Source: JAEUMD01 sp050250815
Lineage (GTDB): Bacteria; Pseudomonadota; Alphaproteobacteria; Rhizobiales; Hyphomicrobiaceae
Assembly: GCA_050250815.1 (NCBI GenBank)
Contig: JBFWNY010000015.1
Coordinates: 1 to 64,000 of the forward strand
Direction: 5' to 3'
Length of the DNA stretch: 64,000 nucleotides
Part shown: positions 36,192-43,796 of the stretch, piece after piece
Position numbering within the stretch: the first letter of the stretch is position 1
How the letters are laid out: every line of letters starts with the position of its first letter
Translations under genes and position numbers: made by a program
The notes under the pieces: model-generated
Databases searched by the model: none
Told to the model about the DNA's origin: nothing
The model's input: only the letters and a program-made list of their open reading frames with translations

Positions 36192-38270
36192 TCAGTTGTT
36201 GCTGCGCGCAACGTCGACCGCTGCCGTCAGCTCCCGCATCACTTTGGCCGAAGCCGCCTGCCCGGCCGGACAAGCTGGCGACTTCAGCCGCTCATAGATC
36301 GCCATCATATCACCGCGAAACACGCCGGCCTGCGCCCTTCGGGCAATGCCGGTCGCGACCGAACCCTGCGACCAGCGGGGCCGGCACATCACCGTTGCCA
36401 GATGCTGCGTCAGGTCGCCCGAGAATGCGTCGCCCGCCGACTGCGCGACGCTCGAATCCTTGAGCGAGACCCAGCGCTGCCAATCCGGACTCGATCTCCA
36501 GCGCCCGCTCTGCGCCGCATCGAGCACCGGCGCCAGCGCTTCCTTCACCAGCGTCTTGGTACGCGGCAACCCGATCCGGTCGATGGCGCGCTGCATGGCG
36601 GCAATGTCGATGTCGCTGGGCGCGGCCAGATTGACGTTCGACATATCGGCGAGCTGCATGGTCTCCGATGCCGGCGGAGAGACACTCCACACGTCGGCGT
36701 ACCGAAGGTCGGCGCCCTGGAGCTTCGCTCCTGTCATCTCGGTGGCGAACAGCTTGGCCTGCTGGATCGTCGCGCCTTCCAGATCCGCGTCGCGCATGAC
36801 CGCTCCCTGCAGGCCGGCGTAGTTCAGCCCCGCCCCCTGCAGCCCGGCGCTGGAGAAATCGGCATACTGGAGCTGCGCGCCGGTGAGGTCCGCGCCCTGC
36901 ATTTGCGCGATGAGGAAGTTGGCGCCCTGCGCCTGCACGCCGCCGGTGAGGTCGGCCTTCTGCAGATTGGCGCTGGAGAAGCTGGCGCCCACGAGCACAG
37001 CAAACGTCAGCTCCGCCTCGACGAGCCGCGCCTCCTCGAGCTTCGCACCGGTGAGGTCGATGCCGACCATTTGCGCCCCGTCGAGCCGTGCGCGTGACAG
37101 ATCGGCCTGGCGCGCGCTCGCGCACAGAGCCGTGTTCCGGTTGTCCGACAGCAGCAGTTCGTTGAGATCGGCGCACTGCAGCCACACACCCCGCAAGTCG
37201 GCACCGATGAAGCTCGCGTCTGAAACGTTCGCGCCAGTCAGATCGGCCTGGTGCAGATCGGAGCGGTCGAGCCGCGCATAGCGCAAGTCGCGGCCGCGCA
37301 GCTTGAGTGTCGGCTCGCCAGCCGTCACGTCGCGGTCGGCCACAAGATCGGTGTCGGTGACGACGAGATTGCGCGTGAAGATGCCAAACAACGTGCCGTC
37401 GGCGCGCGCGCCTACATATGGCAAAACGAACCCGCCCAGATACCTGTCGCCGCGCCGCGGCGTGGCCTCATCGGCGACATTCACGCCCAGCATGCGCTGG
37501 CCGGTCTTGTCCAGCCACTCGCCCGGAATGGTCGCAGCGATGAATGAGAACAGGGCCACGAGCCCCAGCACGCCGGCGGTCACGATGAAGCTCACCGGGT
37601 GTGCCATTGCGATGCGCGCGAACGCCCGGAAGAACGAGGTCTCCGCGCGGATCAGGAAGATGCCGATCAGCACCAGCATGGCGATGTCGACGACGAGCGC
37701 TATCCGGTGGCTCCAGGTGATGGCTATGTCGTGGTAGGGGAGGAACACGACTTGTATGTAGAGAATGAGCACGACCGGCAGCACGACCAGCGTGAGCCAG
37801 CTCATGCCATGCAGGAACGCGCCCATCACCGACGACCGCTCCGGTCCGGCGATGGCCTGCACGAAGAAGAAGTTGTGCAGCTCGAGCCGCAGTGGATGCG
37901 TGCGCCGGTCCGTCGATTCCAGCAGCCGTATCGCGTGGTCGAATTCGAGCGTCTTGCGGGCCAGAAGCACAAGTTGCGAGACGACGCCCAAGTGCAGCAG
38001 AACCAGGATGACGGGGGCGAACTGGAAGAATTGAGTGAGCTGAATAGAGACCTGGAGGATCGGCAACGAGACCGGCGTCTCGAGCAGCAGGTCGCGATGC
38101 GTGACGCCGGCGACCGCCACAGTCAGGTAGGTCATGAGGCCGAGGAAGATCAGCCAGGCGCGGTGCGCTGTATCGCTCGAGTCGTTGACCGCCTCGAGCA
38201 GGCTGTAGGGGTTGACGGGCGTATCGCTTTCCGGCCGCGGTTGCACAACCCCGGAATAAAGGTTGGACAT
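36192..38270 (-). CDS. Membrane-anchored pentapeptide-repeat protein
   Basis: Protein of 692 residues. The N-terminal half has at least four transmembrane helices (WLIFLGLMTYLTVAVAGVT, FFQFAPVILVLLHLGVVSQL, WLTLVVLPVVLILYIQVVFL, IALVVDIAMLVLIGIFLI, VSFIVTAGVLGLVALFSFIA). From about 325 to 565 it is a pentapeptide-repeat solenoid of the A(D/N)LxX kind (LRYARLDRSDLHQADLTGAN, LQKADLTGG, AQLQYADFSSAGLQGAGLNY). A Cys-containing C-terminal domain follows. Such proteins are common in Hyphomicrobiales, with unknown function. It lies upstream of ssb on the same strand with 321 bases between. Confidence 0.85.
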   Translation of the reverse strand: MSNLYSGVVQPRPESDTPVNPYSLLEAVNDSSDTAHRAWLIFLGLMTYLTVAVAGVTHRDLLLETPVSLPILQVSIQLTQFFQFAPVILVLLHLGVVSQLVLLARKTLEFDHAIRLLESTDRRTHPLRLELHNFFFVQAIAGPERSSVMGAFLHGMSWLTLVVLPVVLILYIQVVFLPYHDIAITWSHRIALVVDIAMLVLIGIFLIRAETSFFRAFARIAMAHPVSFIVTAGVLGLVALFSFIAATIPGEWLDKTGQRMLGVNVADEATPRRGDRYLGGFVLPYVGARADGTLFGIFTRNLVVTDTDLVADRDVTAGEPTLKLRGRDLRYARLDRSDLHQADLTGANVSDASFIGADLRGVWLQCADLNELLLSDNRNTALCASARQADLSRARLDGAQMVGIDLTGAKLEEARLVEAELTFAVLVGASFSSANLQKADLTGGVQAQGANFLIAQMQGADLTGAQLQYADFSSAGLQGAGLNYAGLQGAVMRDADLEGATIQQAKLFATEMTGAKLQGADLRYADVWSVSPPASETMQLADMSNVNLAAPSDIDIAAMQRAIDRIGLPRTKTLVKEALAPVLDAAQSGRWRSSPDWQRWVSLKDSSVAQSAGDAFSGDLTQHLATVMCRPRWSQGSVATGIARRAQAGVFRGDMMAIYERLKSPACPAGQAASAKVMRELTAAVDVARSNN

Positions 38271-38591
38271 GCCGCTCCACTCCTACTCCCTGCCACCCGC
38301 ACACTAGGCCAGACCATAACGGATAAAGTTAGGCTGGCCCACGGCCGCGGCCGTGCCGCTTGCGGCGCCCTCCTCGACTGTGGCGAAGTTGCCCCATTGC
38401 CGCGGCCCGGCTTCCGGGCACCTGAACGGTGCCCCACTGCCGGTCGGGCTTGACCGCGGGCGAAACACGTATCATCGAAGCAGTGCGGCACCTCGATCCG
38501 ACAGCGTCATCGGTTCTCCCTTGCTGACCGGCGGGGCCGCTCGGGCCAAGTCGCCCTTGCTCTCCCTTCAGCGCGGGATACCTCGTTCCCA

Positions 38592-38960
38592 ATGGCTCAA
38601 TACGATTGCTCCAAGTGCCCCGGCTACTGCTGCTCCTACCCGCTGATCGCACTCGACCGCCGCGATGTCGAGCGGCTGGCCAAACATCACGGCCTGGAGT
38701 TTGACGAGGCCAAGCGCGCCTTCACCAAGGAGGCGCACGGCCGCAAATACGCCATGCGGCGCAAGAAGGACGAGATCTACGGCCGCATCTGCCGGTTCTT
38801 CGACACCAAGGCGCGGCGCTGCACCGTCTACGAGGCACGCCCGGCCGTCTGTCGCTCGTTTCCCGGAGACGGACGCTGCGGCTACTATGATTTCCTGTCG
38901 TTCGAGCGCCGCGCACAGGACGACCCGGAGTTCGTGGCGCTGACCGACCACAGCGACTGA
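38592..38960 (+). CDS. YkgJ family Cys-cluster protein
   Basis: Protein of 122 residues with the YkgJ/Fe-S-oxidoreductase-like cysteine pattern: YDCSKCPGYCCSYPLI near the N-terminus, then ICRFFDTKARRCTVYEARPAVCRSFP and GRCGYYDFLSF. The conserved Cys probably bind zinc or an Fe-S cluster. Its role is unknown. It is followed 38 bases later by the GST-like gene. Confidence 0.88.
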   Translation: MAQYDCSKCPGYCCSYPLIALDRRDVERLAKHHGLEFDEAKRAFTKEAHGRKYAMRRKKDEIYGRICRFFDTKARRCTVYEARPAVCRSFPGDGRCGYYDFLSFERRAQDDPEFVALTDHSD

Positions 38961-38998
38961 GCGCACCCCAGCATCGCCGCACCGTAAGGGACCGCCGC

Positions 38999-39712
38999 AT
39001 GATCACGCTCTACACTTTCGGTCCCGCCTTAGGCCTGCCCGACCCTAGTCCGTTCGTGACCAAGGCCGAGGTCCTGCTCAAGCTCGCCGGGGTGCCCTAC
39101 GAGAGGAAGCGTGCCGACGTGCGCAAGGCACCCAAGGGCAAGCTCCCGTTCATCCGCGATGAGGACGGCACCATCGTCGCCGACAGCACGCTCATCCGCC
39201 TGCATCTGGAGCGCACGCGCGGGCTCGATTTCGACCGTGGTCTGACGCCGGCCGAACGGGGCATCGCCTGGGCGTTCGAAAAGCTGCTCGAGGACCAGCT
39301 CTACTGGGTGGCCATGCGCGAACGCTGGCTCGACGACGCCAACTTCGACCGCGGCCCGCGCCACTTCTTCAACGGATTGCCCGCGCCCATGCGATCGCTG
39401 GTCATTGCGATGGTGCGCCGAGAGGTGCGCCGCAACCTCTGGGGCCAGGGCATCGGCCGGCTGGCGCCCGAGGAAATCGAGGCGGTTGCGGCGCGCGCCG
39501 TGCAGGGCCTCTCGGACTTCCTCGCCGACAAGCCCTTCATGTTCGGCGACGAGCCTCGCGGCGTGGATGCCACCGTCTGGTCGTTCACGACCGGGATGCT
39601 GTGCCCGGTGTTCACCTCAGCGCTGCGCCGCATCGGCGAGCGGCACGCCAACCTAGTCGCTTATCGTGACCGCGGCATGGCGCTCTGGTTTCCCGAACTC
39701 TCGAAGGCGTGA
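38999..39712 (+). CDS. Glutathione S-transferase-like protein (Tom37/metaxin-like subgroup)
   Basis: Protein of 237 residues. The thioredoxin-fold N-terminus (MITLYTFGPALGLPDPSPFVTKAEVLLKLAG, PKGKLPFIRDEDGTIVADST) resembles the failed-axon-connections/metaxin type of GST. A helical C-terminal domain ends in KPFMFGDEPRGVDATVWSF. No catalytic Ser/Cys is obvious, so glutathione transfer activity is uncertain. It is in the same orientation as the YkgJ-like gene. Confidence 0.85.
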   Translation: MITLYTFGPALGLPDPSPFVTKAEVLLKLAGVPYERKRADVRKAPKGKLPFIRDEDGTIVADSTLIRLHLERTRGLDFDRGLTPAERGIAWAFEKLLEDQLYWVAMRERWLDDANFDRGPRHFFNGLPAPMRSLVIAMVRREVRRNLWGQGIGRLAPEEIEAVAARAVQGLSDFLADKPFMFGDEPRGVDATVWSFTTGMLCPVFTSALRRIGERHANLVAYRDRGMALWFPELSKA

Positions 39713-39823
39713 AGGGGATCGAACCCTCCGCGCTGCCAGCGATGGCCAAGAGCCCATCTTTCTAACTGGGCGCGGCGGCGATAGGATGTGTACACATCCG
39801 CGGCTCCATCCGTGAGGTCGCCC

Positions 39824-40813
39824 GTGACCGCTCCGCAGTCCATTTCCCCGCAGCCCTTCCTCGATCCCGGCCTGATCGCCGATCTATGCGGCGAGAGAAC
39901 ATTCACGGCAGGCGAGCGCCTGCGGACGAAGGGACTGCTATCGATCGACATGTTCCTTCTGACGCGCGGCGAGGTTGAGATCGATGTCGGCGACGCTCCG
40001 GCAACGCTGATTGCCGGGCGCGGCTCGCCGGTTGGTGAGATCGGCTTTCTCACCGGCGTGCCTGCAACGGCGACCGTCACCGCCAGGGGCGACGTGTCGG
40101 CGCTCTATATCGACAACGGCACTTGGCGCGCCATCGCGCAGCACAAGCCCGAAGTCGCAATTGCGCTGCACCGGCAGCTCGCCGAGATCGCGGAGGGACG
40201 CCGCAGCCACAACCTGCTGTTTATCGAAGGCGCCGACGCTACCAGCGGTGCGGCCGTCGATGTCGTTCTCTGCCGCGATCCCGACCAGTTGTTCGAGGCG
40301 CAGCGTATGCGCTACGAGGTCTACTGCGAGGAACTGGGCCGTACGTCTCCCAACGCGGACAAGGAGCGCCGCATCATCGCCGACGGCCTCGATCATAATG
40401 GCCATGTCCTGCTGGCGCTCGCCGACGGCGCACCCGTCGCCACGATGCGCCTCAACATGTCGCGCGAGGGCGGCCTGGGCCTGCTCGAAGGGCTCTACGG
40501 GATGGCGCAGCATCCGGGCCACCCGCAATCGACCGGAATTGTGACCAAGTTCATCGTGCGCAAGGAGCACCGATTCAGCCAAGCCGCCTTCAAGATGATG
40601 GCGACTGCCCTCGAGATGGCGCAGCGGTATGCTGTCAAGCACTGCTACATCGATTGCATTCCGACACTGGTGCCGGCTTACATGGCACTCGGCTTCGCCC
40701 ATGCGGCGCCGGCCTTCCTGCACCCAGAGAACGGACGCTCGCATCCCATGCGGCTCGACGTCGACCGCTATGCCAAGCGGGTGTTCCGACTGGCGGGGCT
40801 TGTTGCCCGCTGA
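39824..40813 (+). CDS. Cyclic-nucleotide-binding domain fused to FeeM-like N-acyltransferase
   Basis: Fusion of 329 residues. The cNMP-binding barrel is at about 10-125 (FTAGERLRTKGLLSIDMFLLTRGEVEI, GSPVGEIGFLTGVPATATVTA). A GNAT-fold acyltransferase of the FeeM/N-acyl-amino-acid-synthase type follows at about 150-320 (DPDQLFEAQRMRYEVYCEELGR, VATMRLNMS, TGIVTKFIVRKEHR, LVPAYMALGF). FeeM enzymes move a fatty acyl group from ACP to an amino acid. GTG 39824 is preferred because GAGG lies six bases upstream; GTG 39788 would add 12 residues. It is 39 bases upstream of a fatty-acid hydroxylase gene, which suggests a two-step lipid pathway controlled by a ligand. Confidence 0.82.
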   Translation: MTAPQSISPQPFLDPGLIADLCGERTFTAGERLRTKGLLSIDMFLLTRGEVEIDVGDAPATLIAGRGSPVGEIGFLTGVPATATVTARGDVSALYIDNGTWRAIAQHKPEVAIALHRQLAEIAEGRRSHNLLFIEGADATSGAAVDVVLCRDPDQLFEAQRMRYEVYCEELGRTSPNADKERRIIADGLDHNGHVLLALADGAPVATMRLNMSREGGLGLLEGLYGMAQHPGHPQSTGIVTKFIVRKEHRFSQAAFKMMATALEMAQRYAVKHCYIDCIPTLVPAYMALGFAHAAPAFLHPENGRSHPMRLDVDRYAKRVFRLAGLVAR

Positions 40814-40852
40814 CACTCCCCCGGCAAGGGATCGAACAGAGGAGGAGCTGTC

Positions 40853-41605
40853 GTGACGTGGGGAGAGATCACAGCGCTCATCGTAATCGCCACGCTCGGA
40901 CACGTGATGGCCGCCTTCTGGTATGCGGCATATCGCGGTGAGTGGACCTTCTGCAGCAAGAAGATCTACGCCATCAAGATCAGCGACAAGCAGTTGCGGC
41001 GCGAGCTTCTCAACTCGATCCACACGCCCATTCACGCCGTGATCCTGGCGGCGTTCATGCTGCTTGGCTTCTTCGCCGAACGCTCCTGGACGGGCTTCTT
41101 CGCCACACTCGCGCTCGCCTTCGTATGGGCGGAGGTCTGGCACTACGTCTCGCACCGCGCTTTCCATCTGAAGCCGCTGCACTGGATCCATGCCGAGCAC
41201 CACAAGAGCCACATCAACAGCCCGTTCACCGCGATCTCGTTCTCGTTCTGGGAGAAGACGATCTTCGACTTGGGCTACCTGGGCGTTCTGGCGCTGATCG
41301 ATCTGGCCGTGAGCCTCAATTTCTACGGCATCGCCGGCTGGTACGTCGGTTATCTGATCGTCAATTCGTTCGGCCACGCCAATTTCGAGATCAGGCCCGG
41401 AAGTTACAATGCGGTGCTGGGCAAGGTGCTGACGACCTCGACGTACCACTCGCTGCATCACTCGCGCTACACGGGCAACTATGGCCTCGCCACACGCGCA
41501 TTAGACCAGATCTTCAAGACCGAGTGGACGGACTACGAGAAGCTCTACACGCGCGTCACCGGCGACGGCCCGCCGCTCTCCTCGCTGCGCGAGCGCGTCG
41601 ACTGA
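40853..41605 (+). CDS. Fatty-acid hydroxylase / sterol desaturase superfamily protein
   Basis: Di-iron membrane oxygenase of 250 residues; the start is GTG 40853 after GAGGAGGAG. The histidine boxes are complete: His97-x3-His101-x3-His105 (HYVSHRAFH), His113-x2-HisHis117 (HAEHH), His175 in SFGHANFE, and His199-x2-HisHis203 (HSLHH). Transmembrane segments are at the N-terminus and centre (ITALIVIATLGHVMAAFWY, HAVILAAFMLLGFF, YLGVLALIDLAVSL). It probably hydroxylates the acyl chain of the lipid made by the upstream acyltransferase, as OlsE-type enzymes do for ornithine lipid; that link is inferred from adjacency. Confidence 0.88.
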   Translation: MTWGEITALIVIATLGHVMAAFWYAAYRGEWTFCSKKIYAIKISDKQLRRELLNSIHTPIHAVILAAFMLLGFFAERSWTGFFATLALAFVWAEVWHYVSHRAFHLKPLHWIHAEHHKSHINSPFTAISFSFWEKTIFDLGYLGVLALIDLAVSLNFYGIAGWYVGYLIVNSFGHANFEIRPGSYNAVLGKVLTTSTYHSLHHSRYTGNYGLATRALDQIFKTEWTDYEKLYTRVTGDGPPLSSLRERVD

Positions 41606-41617
41606 TGGGCGGTGAAG

Positions 41618-41648
41618 CGCCCGGCGCACCGCAACGATGCACCGGGCG
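41618..41648. terminator. Hairpin between hydroxylase and RTX genes
   Basis: CGCCCGG (41618-41624) pairs with CCGGGCG (41642-41648), extended by GCA/TGC after one mismatch. It lies between convergent gene ends; the T-run is weak. Confidence 0.4.
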
Positions 41649-41670
41649 AATGCTTCTCGGGGCTTCCGCT

Positions 41671-43692
41671 TCAAAGCAGAATGTCGCTCTCCACGATCTG
41701 CGCCGACGCAGTGAGGTTCGAGACAAGTTCGATGGCGAAATCGGCCACACCATCGCCGTCGACATCGCCCATAAGCGTCGAAAGAAAGTAGCCGTCTCCT
41801 GCATTGGCGGGATCGGTTATCATGAGTTCGCCCGCGACCCCTGAGAACTCGTCCACGATGTGGAATGCCTGATTGCCCTGCGTCAGCACGTCGGCATCGA
41901 TTTGGCGCAGGTCGAGCGTGTCCTCGCCCGACACGAACCGAAGGATGTCGTCGTAAAGGCGCTGCGGCCCCAGTCCCGTCTCGACAAACTCATACGGGCT
42001 GTCCTCCACCGAGGTGTAGATGAAGGTGTCCGCGCCTTCCTCTCCACGCAGGCTGTCGCGACCAAGGCCTCCAACGAGGCTGTCGTCTCCCTCGCCGCCG
42101 AACACTTCGTCGTTGCCTGCACCTGCGTCGAGGTGGTCGTCGTTGTCGTAGCCAAGGATGATGTTGTCGTTGTCGTCGCCGATGATCTTGTCTGAATACT
42201 TTGAACCGAAGACGCCCTCGATACCCATCAAGGTGTCGCCCTCAGCATGTCCACCGCCGGCTTCCAGTGTCGTCAGATTGACGTAGATGCCTTCCGGCGA
42301 GAGCGAATAATCGGCGAAATCGATTCCCGGTCCGTCTCCGCCGATCAGCGTGTCGGCGCCGCCGAGACCCGCAAGCGTGTCTTGCCCCAGGCCGCCGTCA
42401 AGCGTGTTGGCCTCGTCGTTGCCTATGAGGGTGTCCCATGCATCCGAGCCAATCACGTTCTCGATCGAATAGAGCCTGTCGCCCTCGGCATGGTACCCCG
42501 AGCCGACACCGGTCCTGAGATCGACAATCACTCCGGAAAAGACCGCGAAGGGTGAATCCGAGTAGTCGGCGGTGTCGTTACCTTCTCCGCCGTAGAGATC
42601 GTCGGCGCCATCCAATCCGGCCAGCACGTCGTCGTCGTCGAGACCATCGAGCCGATTATCTTCGAAGTTGCCAGTGATGTGGTCAGCATGATTGCTGCCC
42701 GTGACGTCCTCGATCGATGTCAGCGTGTCGCCTTCGGCATCGCCGCCCGAAGCCTGACCGGTCAGGAGATTGATCACCACTCCCGCTGGCGAATACTGGT
42801 AGATCGCACGGTCGATGCCGTCTCCGCCATCGAGGATGTCGGCACCACCGCGGCCGTCGAGGTAGTCGTTGAGGTCGAGGCCTTCCAGGCGGTTGCTCTG
42901 CGCGTCGCCCACCAGCCAGTCGGAACGAAGGCTTCCGGTGACGTTCTCGATCGAGATGAAGCGGTCGCCTTGCGCATCGCCACCCGTTGCGATGCCGGTG
43001 GTCAAATTGACATAGACCGGTGCCTGTGACGTGAAATAGTTCGCCGTGTCGGACCCATCGCCGCCGTTGAGCGTGTCGGCGCCGCCGAGCCCTGTAAGGG
43101 TGTCGTTGTCGCCCCCACCCTCCAGGACATTGTCTCCCGCAGTGCCTGTGATCGAGTCCCGGTACTGCGAGCCCCTGACGTTCTCGAAGCCATCGAGGAT
43201 GTCTCCGGTGGCGTGTCCGCCCCAGTTGCCCCCGATCGTGAGGTTGACGAACACAGCGGCATTCGAGGCAGAGTAGTCGATCGTGTCGATGCCGCCGCCC
43301 GCGTCGATCGTGTCGGCACCGCCGAGGCCGGCGATGGTATTGTCTCGCTCGTTGCCCGTGATCGTGTCGTTCCAGCGGCTGCCGACGACGTTCTCGATGC
43401 TGCGCAGCGTGTCCGTCTCGTTGTGGTAGGTGGCCACCGGGTGCCCGCCGACCACCGACCACGTGGCATAGGACGTCTGCGCGTTCCCCATGCCGCCGTT
43501 CAGCCCGAGCGCAACGGTCGTCGCCCCCAGGTTGCCGGAATAGTCGATGGTGTCGCTTCCGGTGCCGCCGTCGATGAAGTCGTTTCCGCGGCTGCCGAAG
43601 ATCGTGTCATCGTCGCCATACCCGAAAATGCTGTCTGCGCCGGAGGTGCCCGTCAGGACGTCCCTCCAGTTCGTTCCGAACACATTCGCCAT
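41671..43692 (-). CDS. Modular RTX calcium-binding protein, probably secreted by a type I system
   Basis: Protein of 673 residues made almost wholly of Ca-binding nonapeptide repeats (GGxGxDxxx; GLGGADTLNGGDGSDT, GGEGDDSLVGG). They are organised as six modules of about 80-90 residues. Each module opens with a strand such as VYVNLTTG or VVINLLTG, then has GGDAEGD, IENVTGS and a nonapeptide block. The C-terminus (DDILRFVSGEDTLDLRQIDAD, DGDGVADFAIEL) resembles serralysin-type ends used as type I secretion signals. There is no N-terminal signal peptide and no catalytic domain, so it may be a surface-layer, adhesive or matrix protein. No secretion genes are adjacent. Confidence 0.9.
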   Translation of the reverse strand: MANVFGTNWRDVLTGTSGADSIFGYGDDDTIFGSRGNDFIDGGTGSDTIDYSGNLGATTVALGLNGGMGNAQTSYATWSVVGGHPVATYHNETDTLRSIENVVGSRWNDTITGNERDNTIAGLGGADTIDAGGGIDTIDYSASNAAVFVNLTIGGNWGGHATGDILDGFENVRGSQYRDSITGTAGDNVLEGGGDNDTLTGLGGADTLNGGDGSDTANYFTSQAPVYVNLTTGIATGGDAQGDRFISIENVTGSLRSDWLVGDAQSNRLEGLDLNDYLDGRGGADILDGGDGIDRAIYQYSPAGVVINLLTGQASGGDAEGDTLTSIEDVTGSNHADHITGNFEDNRLDGLDDDDVLAGLDGADDLYGGEGNDTADYSDSPFAVFSGVIVDLRTGVGSGYHAEGDRLYSIENVIGSDAWDTLIGNDEANTLDGGLGQDTLAGLGGADTLIGGDGPGIDFADYSLSPEGIYVNLTTLEAGGGHAEGDTLMGIEGVFGSKYSDKIIGDDNDNIILGYDNDDHLDAGAGNDEVFGGEGDDSLVGGLGRDSLRGEEGADTFIYTSVEDSPYEFVETGLGPQRLYDDILRFVSGEDTLDLRQIDADVLTQGNQAFHIVDEFSGVAGELMITDPANAGDGYFLSTLMGDVDGDGVADFAIELVSNLTASAQIVESDILL

Positions 43693-43796
43693 GCGTGTTC
43701 TCCGCCAAGCGCTTCAATGCCTTTCAGCACACGCATGGATGTATCGGAGGTGACAAATACGGGCTGTTCCATACGGAACAGCGCGTCGACGCGCTG

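Noticed and set aside
36150..37097. Plus-strand open frame with regular repeats
   Set aside because: The periodicity is inherited from the pentapeptide repeats of the real minus-strand gene.
38340..38355. 16-base palindrome CACGGCCG-CGGCCGTG
   Set aside because: Palindromes made only of G and C arise easily here, there is no loop for a hairpin, and its position upstream of the pentapeptide gene gives no other support.
39713..39780. tRNA-like T-arm (GAGGG-TTCGATC-CCCTT on the minus strand)
   Set aside because: The T-arm looks good, but no acceptor stem, D-arm or anticodon arm can be folded around it. It is too weak to call a tRNA or an attachment-site remnant.
39938..41461. Minus-strand open frame of 507 codons across two genes
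   Set aside because: It covers the acyltransferase and hydroxylase genes, which have strong motifs and ribosome-binding sites; the antisense product shows none.
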